Assembly (NCBI GenBank): GCA_018873245.2
Contig: JAEMBT020000001.1
Span: 5,258,220 to 5,322,219, forward strand
Reading direction: 5' to 3'
Origin: Archegozetes longisetosus
Lineage: Eukaryota > Arthropoda > Arachnida > Sarcoptiformes > Trhypochthoniidae
DNA: 64,000 nucleotides
In this document: piece by piece, positions 56,367-64,000 of the stretch
Layout: the number at the start of each line of letters is the position of its first letter
Position numbering within the stretch: position 1 is the first letter of the stretch
Translations under genes and position numbers: made by a program
The notes under the pieces: generated by a model
Seen by the model: the letters and a program-made list of their open reading frames with translations, nothing else
Database searches by the model: none
Told to the model about the DNA's origin: nothing

Positions 56367-57603
56367 TCAATTTTAGTCTTTAGTAAACTTTTGATTAAAT
56401 GTAAAATTTTTATCAAATATATTTATATGAATATTATGACTGAAATAGTTCGAATTGATATGAAAGATGTGAGAATAATATTGAGTTTCTCTATCGTTTT
56501 ATCGATTCTCGTTTAATGGTTTAACGATAAGAGATATTTAAGTTTGCGCAAAAAGCATCTCGTTAAAAATTTATGAGAACCATAATATTGACTTTATGCA
56601 AGAAACATCAACTTAAATAATATTTACGTTTTATTGAAAAACTATTTTAGCATTTATTGAAGTGTTAATAGCGATGAAGTGACTAATAACATTATTTCAT
56701 GTTAACATGTCATTTAACGTTAGTAAAGATAATGGTTTTTTATGTTATCATACGAATAACACATGAAGTAAAAGTTGGTCGCTGGCGGTACTTTTAGGAT
56801 TAAACTACTACATTTGATAATTAGTGATGAAAGAGTGCTTCTCCATTATAAACTTCTATGAATTTCTAATAACTATGAATACTTCGAAATAGTGTTGTAA
56901 AAATATTTAGATAATTGAATAAATACTGTGACTCTCTGGAAAGTCCTTTCGCATAACCTTCTAATTCTCGTGATGTTAACGAGGTTTTTGTCACTTTAAT
57001 GTAACCCTAGCTATTGTACCTCCTCCTTAGTAGCCATTAGGCAGCGTTTAACAACATCTACTCATAAATAGGAGCTCAGAATACTATAAGAAAGATATCT
57101 ATACTTTACATTTAGAGCGTTTTACCCTAAACTTTCACATACAATAAACAGTCGCATATTTTAAATATTGTGTAGCGCTACCAAATATATTGCAATATAT
57201 TCTCATTTTGTTGAGAATTTAGATGCTATGAATAATATATATTTGATATTTTTTTGCAACTCATTTTTTCATTGTTTTATGATTTTTTTCCTCAATCCAC
57301 TTGAGATTCGTTTTGTGGATGATTACGTGACCGTGAAACTGAAATTGGATACCCTTATCATAAAGTAGTTATTTTAAAATCTTGATAGTAATAATCTTTA
57401 ATAATAATTGAACACAAACTTACTTTAATGAAAATGTGAAATCTGATTGTTCAAAGAATTACTTTATTGATAAGTAAAAGAATAATGAAAACTAAAATTG
57501 TGGATTAAGAAAGATACTGAAGTTTGATAAGACAGAAACAAAATTTCCTCATAGTTATGATGCTTATATTGAATTCATATAATGTTTTGTATAAATCATC
57601 AAT
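56367..57603. other. AT-rich spacer between receptor 2 and the P2X-like gene
   Basis: No coding or bounded repeat structure recognised. The plus frame near 57168-57368 lacks support. Confidence 0.5.
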
Positions 57604-59217
57604 TCACTCATTTTGTTGGTTATTATTCATAAAAGGATTTTGTTGGTTATTCTCATCATCATAAACGAATCCTCTCCTACGAAAACAGTTTTTGAATTTT
57701 TCACATAGCCTACAATATATATAATTTCCATCTGGCTGTTCGCCCTCAAACAATTTGACGCAGCAGTAAAATAAATATAAAACAATTGTAAATATAGTCG
57801 AATAAGCAGAGTATTCAAGCATTAAATTGTAACTATTATGTCTTGAAATTCGACCACAGGTCACAATATAGAATTTGATTCTCATTCCATACTTGAGAAC
57901 TCTTCGATTGGGATCCAGTTTCTCATATTCAAAAAATGACCATAGTATTGGTGATAAATCTTTCTCATAATCTATTCCCCAAAATGAAAATTCTGATTCA
58001 CATTCTGAAATTTTGCTCAATGAACAATCCCAATTAATTTTAATTTCAAATATTCCTCCAGTGTCTGCAGCTATTTCTGCAAAGCTTTTTGTATTATCAT
58101 GAGCTAACTCGACTATATCTCCAAGCCTGAAGTATGGACAGTGTTTATTCGAATCTCTATCGTATACGCAATTTGGTGCCGGACTATTTCCTGTTTCTAA
58201 TCTCACTCCGAAATCTGGAAATTCTATAAAATGCTGTATGGGTAGTAGGGTTTCAGAAGTTTGTGACAAAACAGCTCCGACTTCTGGTTTGTTGTTTGTT
58301 GTTTTGTTCCCCCTGCACAGCCCACAACTAAGGCCAGGGGTCGCCGCTTTTACTCAGTGGTATTGCAGCGAGGATAGTGTCACAGTTTTAAGAGGACACA
58401 CTTGAGCCCTCCGAGTCTGTCTTCTGGTAGTCTCAGAGACCAGACTCTACCGAGTTACGTCCCTCGGTTTGGGACCGCGGTCGTCGAAGATCCCCCTGAG
58501 CCTTCTCTTCCCTCCCGGCCCAGTTTTACCTGGATAGAGGGAAGCAGTACGCCACAGAGGGATTCGAACCCGCTCCCCAAGGGCTACTCTGTCAGCGTCT
58601 TGACCACTACGCCAACAGACTTGGGTACCGACTTCTGGTTTCAATGGCGGCCAAACAGCTACCGGACACCAACCCATAACTTCACATGTGAACCAACGAG
58701 TTTTATTTGATATATGCTTTTGAGGTATCTCAATATCAACACATTTTCCTGTTTGAATACCATTCGGAGACTGTTTTCCTTTCTTACATTGTGTATTATG
58801 TTTTTTATCGCAAATAACACTATCATATTGTGGGTCTTCTGCACACGTGCTAATAGACACATTTTTTATGCCAAAATTAGTAAATATTTCGAAAACTCCA
58901 TCATCTAGACGTCTGACATAATCAACAGAAGCCCAGAATCTGTTGTAATTTTCCATTTCTTTCTCAGTCATATTGACATCAAATTCACTTCGGCTGAAAT
59001 TAGTCCAGAAATAGCCATCCTGTTCCATCACTGTTTGACTCTCAAAATTCGTTGAAACTTCAACGTAATTTCCCAATTTAAGAACAAACAAAAGCAATAA
59101 AATTGCTGTTATCAGAAGGACTATTATTCTCGCTATACCAACATATAAAGACCTCGACCCATTTGACTCAACTATTCTATAAATCCTGAATCTCAGGGCA
59201 CTAAAAATACATTCCAT
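57604..59217 (-). pseudogene. P2X-like ATP-gated channel gene interrupted by a SINE
   Basis: Intronless reading frame for a divergent P2X-type trimeric cation channel. The N-terminal part (ATG 59217) has a first membrane segment (IARIIVLLITAILLLLFVL) and a Cys-rich ectodomain ending TCEVMGWCPVAVWPP, a P2X hallmark. The second part has CPYFRLGDIVELA, GGIFEIKINWDCSL, LKYGMRIKFYIV and a second membrane segment (YSTIFTIVLYLFYCCVKLF). The usual NFR of the ATP site is not evident where expected (SFFEYEK), so ligand binding may differ. A 337-bp SINE plus one 14-bp duplication separates PLKPEVG from AVLSQTSETLL. The 351 inserted bases keep the frame but bring stops. Without it the frame is 420 residues with no other lesion. 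As it stands the protein would truncate before the second membrane segment. Confidence 0.85.
58277..58641 (-). mobile_element. tRNA-derived SINE inserted in the P2X-like gene
   Basis: The SINE spans 58291-58627, read on the minus strand. A tRNA-like head carries an A box (GGCGTAGTGGTCAAGACGC) and a B box (GGGTTCGAATCCC). A GC-rich body follows, and the tail is A-rich (AACAAAACAACAAACAACAAA-like). A perfect 14-bp duplication CCGACTTCTGGTTT flanks it (58277-58290, 58628-58641). The internal RNA polymerase III promoter looks intact. The perfect duplication indicates recent insertion. Confidence 0.93.
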
Positions 59218-60048
59218 AGTGAATTTTCTTGAATATTTTCAATTATTAATGGCTAAAAATGTGAAAATATCCTTATTGGTATTTGAAAAGATAGAAACTG
59301 ATATGAATTCGTTACGATATTACTTAATAAAGAGATTTTATGAACACTTCTTAATAAGTGGCTTATCTCAAAACCGAGAAATAACTAATTGCAAATAACT
59401 TTATCTAATAAGTGAGATAAATTTGAGGTTTGAAAAATCAAGTATTGAACAGTTTTTCTTGGAATTCTTATACTAATTCTGAAATTTCAGATATAATTGT
59501 ATGGAAGTACTTTTAAAATTTATAATTAAACTAGATTATTTGATCTAGATCATTTTTAAATTATGAAATATCGGAATTTAGCATCTTAATCAATATAATA
59601 ATTCAAGATTTTGAAGTTTATGATACATACGTTCCTATACAAAGTAATCATATGTTCCATCGATCGCAAATGTCATGTATTGATCCCGGATCAATCGTTG
59701 ATGCATTTGGATAAGATAAGAAGAACGAGACATGGATTGAAATACAGTTAAACTTCTCTATCTTGAACACGCAGTTAAGCTTAAAGGAGATTTTTGTATC
59801 CTGGAAAGACTACTTTTAACCTTCATAAACATTGAAAAAGCATTGAATTTGTTTACAATACAAAATTTGAATGTTTGCGCATGTATTAAAAAACACTACT
59901 GCATAGGGATTACCCACGCATTGCGCAATAGTCTCCCTAAGATACAAAAATCTTTTCTCAGCTACTTTTAAAAACGAACAAAAGATAAGCCTTATTTTCT
60001 TATGGATTTATTTATGCATTTTTAAAGTGCTTAACTTTACATTCAAGT
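59218..60048. other. 5' flank of the P2X-like gene
   Basis: AT-rich. A degenerate pogo-MITE-like end (ACAGTTAAACTTCTCTATCT) lies near 59744. Nothing else was recognised. Confidence 0.45.
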
Positions 60049-60470
60049 AGAGTGATCAAGTGTCCAGATTTGAGCTGGATAGTCCAGATTTCAGGTTAAC
60101 TAGTTCAGAATCCAGAGTTAACCCTAATCTGAACGCGTTTTGTCCAGGTTTGAACTGAATAAATAGACACTTTTATCACAAATGCTGTATCTTATTAGTA
60201 ATTCAATGTATATTGATTTTAAGCTAACGTATTTCAATTGCTCGCCTTTAATTTCTTATTCAAACTTTACAATTATATTAAAGATAGCTTAAGCTACTCA
60301 ATAATGCAAAATAACAAAAGATATACAATTAATTTCACGGTTAAAATTTTGTAACTTTTTATATTCATTGTGTACTGTAAATAAATTTTAAAGCTTTAAG
60401 AAAATATCAGAGTAAGGACCCTTCAATATTTTTTTGACCAGATTTGGACTCTACAAGACTTGGTCACTTT
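60049..60470. mobile_element. Diverged hAT-like MITE, about 422 bp
   Basis: TAGAGTGATCAAGTGTCCAG on the left and, inverted, AAAGTGACCAAGTC on the right resemble the ends of the 434-bp family A. Repeated GTCCAGATTT words lie near the left end. Length and ends agree with the family, but no clear duplication was found. Confidence 0.55.
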
Positions 60471-61317
60471 GTGCTCAAAATAGATAGGTTTTACTGTAAT
60501 AAGTTAGTCATTGAAGACCATAATTAATATGGTAGTGTTAGCTATAATAAAGTCAATCTTTTTCATTAACATGACCAAATATATGATTGAAAAGTTGACT
60601 TATTATTGAGCTCAATTATCTTTAAGGAGTGGTTTATATTTACTGATAATAGTTGTGAGACTAGTTCTCACACCTGAAAGACGATTAATATCATTTATAG
60701 ATATTTTCATAAGAAATTAAAGATAAAATAATAAATTTTAGAGGCTCTTCTGAATTACCTTGAATGTTAGCGATTGATACTCTGCAAGAGTTGAAGCATT
60801 CAAGAGCATTTATTGCCTTCTGAGATTCATCCAAATACAGATTAAGAAATAGAGCAAAATTTTTCATCGTTACAACATTATAACACTTAACACTAGAGGC
60901 GCGCATCTTTAAGGTATTTTATGCCTACAACAGTCTGTGCCCGCATACATCACACCCGCAATGAAGAAAACATAAATGATTCACAAAATCCACAAATACC
61001 CGCATTTTAATGTATACTAGATGTGTGGATTACTTTTCACTTCAATAGTGATTTCTCCAAAATTTTCACCAAACTAGTCGTCAATCTTTATTTATTAAGA
61101 ACACACTGTATCGAAAATAAATTTTTATATGATTATTTGATCTATTATCAAGGATCTCGAAGAAAAATTGAAATTTTTAAAATTAACTATAACTTTTGAA
61201 TTATGAAATAAAGAACTTGGAAATTTTGGTAAAATATGAATTAAATATTTAGGAGCAAAATAAATTTAATTATGAACGGATAGAACTCCTGTATCGGTCG
61301 GGATTCTCATTTTTGCG
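60471..61317. other. Spacer with an unsupported small frame
   Basis: A minus-strand frame at 60691-60906 (71 residues, MRASSVKCYNVVTMKNF...) has no recognised motif, signal or context, so I do not call it a gene. The rest is AT-rich. Confidence 0.45.
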
Positions 61318-61587
61318 TTAAAGCATCATCAGGTTCTGGAAGGTCTCTAATGGAACATTTCTTAGTTCCAATTTTATTTTAATAATTAGTTTCTCAATCG
61401 ATTCTGCTATCAACTCATCAGCATAAACTTTTCGTTTTAAATTAGACCAAAAGCGCTTTACTGGTCGCAATTGGTACAATTTAGTGTATTTGAGTCTTTA
61501 GGCATAACTAAAGACTTTCATATTTTTATTTCTCTCAGTAAAACTGTCAATGAGTTGGCGGATAATTAACTCTTTACTCGTCGACAT
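61318..61587 (-). pseudogene. Internally deleted Tc1-like transposase
   Basis: On the minus strand ATG 61587 opens MSTSKELIIRQLIDSFTERN, a helix-turn-helix start. After a TAA the same frame passes straight into C-terminal transposase sequence: PVKRFWSNLKRKVYADELI and KIKLELRNVPLETFQNLM, ending at 61318. FWSNLKRKVY corresponds to the segment just after the last catalytic residue in Tc1 proteins. The catalytic domain between them has been deleted. Terminal repeats were not located. Confidence 0.65.
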
Positions 61588-61870
61588 ATCGTAAACAAAT
61601 TATTAAGTAAATTTTTTAATTATAAGGGGAGATAGTCCTATAGATGGGTTTTAATTTGATACATACCTCAAAACGATGTGACGCGGCTTTGAATTGACAA
61701 ACATTTTGAAAAAATCTTAATTTTTATTCGAGGTCCTTATTAAATATGATTATTAAATCATTAAACCAGTTAATCTTAAAAATTCAGGGTTGAAAATCAT
61801 TATATTTTATATATTATTATTAATATACACTTATTAATACATATGTATGTATTAATAGCATGGGAAAATA

Positions 61871-61958
61871 AAGGACCTAAGTGTCTATATTATAAAGTCC
61901 TGTAAAGATTACAATGGGCGCTCAAAGTGACCTTACAATATAGGCACTTAAGCCCTTT
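61871..61958. repeat. Short inverted repeat
   Basis: GGACCTAAGTGTCTATATTA is matched inversely by ACAATATAGGCACTTAAGCC with a few mismatches and a loop of about 40 bases. It is probably a MITE fragment. Confidence 0.5.
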
Positions 61959-64000
61959 TAGAAATAAGCTCTTCAAATAAAACCCAATTGATTTACTCTT
62001 TATAAATAAAATTTTGTTAACATTTTTCTGCATTAATCTTATAAAGACGAACAAACACAGCTTTAAGTCACTGAAATGTCTAACAATTGCCTCTGTGTAT
62101 ATATTCTAAAAATGGAGTATCAGATTTCCTCTGAAAACATTCTAATGCCTTAAATACTTACATACGTTTTCACTTTGAAATAATCTAATTTATTGGGAAT
62201 TTAGTTTTCATCTTAAATAGCTGTAAAATTTCGTAAAAACTTAATAAGGGTGTGAATTAAATGAATTTTCAGACCCATACCAGCCAAGTTTCGCGCTCGC
62301 ACAGACCCGCGGGCGTGGGGTGGAATACAGTACGTTCCTCTACTTAACACGTTTCAATAAGTTATCGAGTCATAAAGTTTATCAACTCTTTTACATCCTT
62401 TTGGAATTGATGAATACATAGCATTTATCAGTCAAGAATATATTAATTTGAAAAAGTTCATATCAAAGTAAAATTTTTTGAAACCTTGAAAAACCAATTA
62501 GCCGAAAAGTTAAAAAATTATCAACTATAGGTCAAATTTTAACGACAGGTGATAGAGGTCTAGATAAAGATTCACGACTTTTAATTAATAAATTGAATGC
62601 AAGACATAAAGACAGCTTTAATAAGTAAATCTGTGTTTCATAAAAACAAATGCAAAAAATATTCATACTAAGAACTAATATGAAATATAAAAGTTTAACT
62701 TATGAAACAAAGTTTGAATTGAAGAAAGTGCTATGTCACCAATCAATAGAGTTTTACTGTTGAATGAAATTAAATTATTTATATTATTTGTTTAATAGAA
62801 CAGTTTTCAAGTGAAGTTTTCTAAATAAATATACAGAACGTATTACAGTTCGAATTATACTATAATACATATAGAGCTATTGAAAAATAATCCTAATGTA
62901 CCTAAAAGTGAGCTTCGATAATTTTCGACACGTTAAATATAAGATAACATAAGACGGATTTCTTATTTAATAAATAGGGAGCATAAGTAATTATTTGAGA
63001 AAACCGGCTTAATTATTTGACAAAATTTAAATACTTCAAATTATTACTTCAGTATTTTATGGCATATATAATTATAGTTAAATAATCATTATATTGTATG
63101 AATCAGAGATTTCTTATAATAAGCGCATAAAACATTCAAATTTTTATTATTATAAAGAAATTTACATAGAATTATAATAAAGAAGTCGGCTGGGCCATAG
63201 CAAACATGCACATGTATGTCCTAGGTGTCGTAAACATATAAATCGTTTGACTCGTCTTGACCATACAAGTCAATCAAGATCATAATCAAGGTCACCCGAG
63301 GTTAACTCGAGGCATAGACTTTTTTTCGATCTAAGTCGAATTTCAATTTAAACTTTATAAAATAAATACAACATTATGGCCCTAGGATTAATTTTTATGA
63401 TATTTAACTAAAATTTTTCAGAAGCACGAATAATTTGTTAATTTAAATTGATTATTTTTTTTAAAAACTTAATGCAGCAATATTACCAAGAAATACAAGC
63501 TTAAAACATTTGAAATTATGAGTAATTTAGATTAGAAATTACGAAATTAATGAAGCTAAATGCAGATATTGATAGTATTAGTAGGGGATTTAAAATTTAT
63601 CAGAATATCAAAAGGTAGTAAAATTAGATGAAAATGACTTAGAGCTGATGAAAGTGATCTTAGAGTTACAAAAATTCAATTTGACTACTGTTTATTTTTT
63701 CTATTTATTAAATAAAGCTCAAACCAAAATTAGACTTATCAGATCGAAAGTGAAATTTTCTATTTGACCTCGAATAAACTTGAATATTACCTCGATAGAC
63801 TCAGGTGGTCATGACGAGTTCAACGATGCATAATTTACGCGTCTACGATATCAGAAAAACAATCGTCCAAGTGTGCTATAGTACAGTCAAAAATTGAGTA
63901 TATCAAAGTTTGTTTTCTTTCAAATGAGTTTTTTTCGAAGATGCATTTAATTTTTTTTAATCTTTACCAAAGAACTATTCGAGTAATTTTGAAATATTTT
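61959..64000. other. AT-rich end of the window, no gene recognised
   Basis: A GC-rich patch at 62280-62330 and GC-richer sequence at 63180-63320 stand out by composition only. They open no credible frame and I found no bounded element. Confidence 0.5.

Noticed and set aside
58560..58627. tRNA gene on the minus strand
   Set aside because: The A and B boxes belong to the head of a SINE with an A-rich tail and target duplication, not a free tRNA gene.
58447..58640. Chimeric P2X C-terminus encoded by the SINE
   Set aside because: The frame simply runs into the SINE until a stop. The perfect duplication and the resuming P2X frame show disruption, not exonisation by design.

Overview
The window is AT-rich, intron-bearing and transposon-filled animal DNA. 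The gene content suggests an arthropod, most plausibly a chelicerate and perhaps an acariform mite. The pointers are divergent seven-transmembrane gustatory-type receptors, a DEG/ENaC-like channel, a P2X-like receptor (absent from Drosophila), a carboxypeptidase Q gene with short introns, and an intronless GH55 glucanase of fungal type. The species assignment is inference.

Layout. 0-6 kb: the intronless secreted GH55 gene. 6-16.5 kb: a complete hAT transposon with a broken transposase, Tc1 and zinc-finger remnants, a two-exon small Cys/Ala-rich secreted protein, an IS630/Tc1-type transposon and a TTAA-flanked piggyBac-type MITE. 17.8-18.8 kb: a two-exon S1 serine protease. 19-32 kb: a transposon graveyard, including a pogo/Tigger-like gene split by a LINE and by a hAT MITE that itself carries a further insert. 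32-37.6 kb: large foldback repeats, a mariner-type element and a possible LTR with palindromic tandem repeats. 38.5-39.9 kb: gustatory receptor pseudogene 1. 40-44 kb: mariner remnants and a Mutator-type MITE. 45.7-49.7 kb: a seven-exon carboxypeptidase Q gene, apparently intact. 53.2-54.7 kb: a DEG/ENaC pseudogene split by a hAT MITE. 55-56.4 kb (minus): gustatory receptor pseudogene 2, paralogous to the first. 57.6-59.2 kb (minus): a P2X-like gene interrupted by a tRNA-derived SINE with a perfect 14-bp target duplication. The last 5 kb is mostly featureless.

Only four genes look intact: the GH55 enzyme, the small secreted protein, the serine protease and carboxypeptidase Q. All four appear secreted or lysosomal. 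All four membrane receptor/channel genes are broken, each by a different lesion, while the surrounding reading frames stay well conserved, so the damage looks recent. Many mobile elements could be bounded to the base from terminal inverted repeats plus target-site duplications. In several cases a second copy in the window supplies the empty site.
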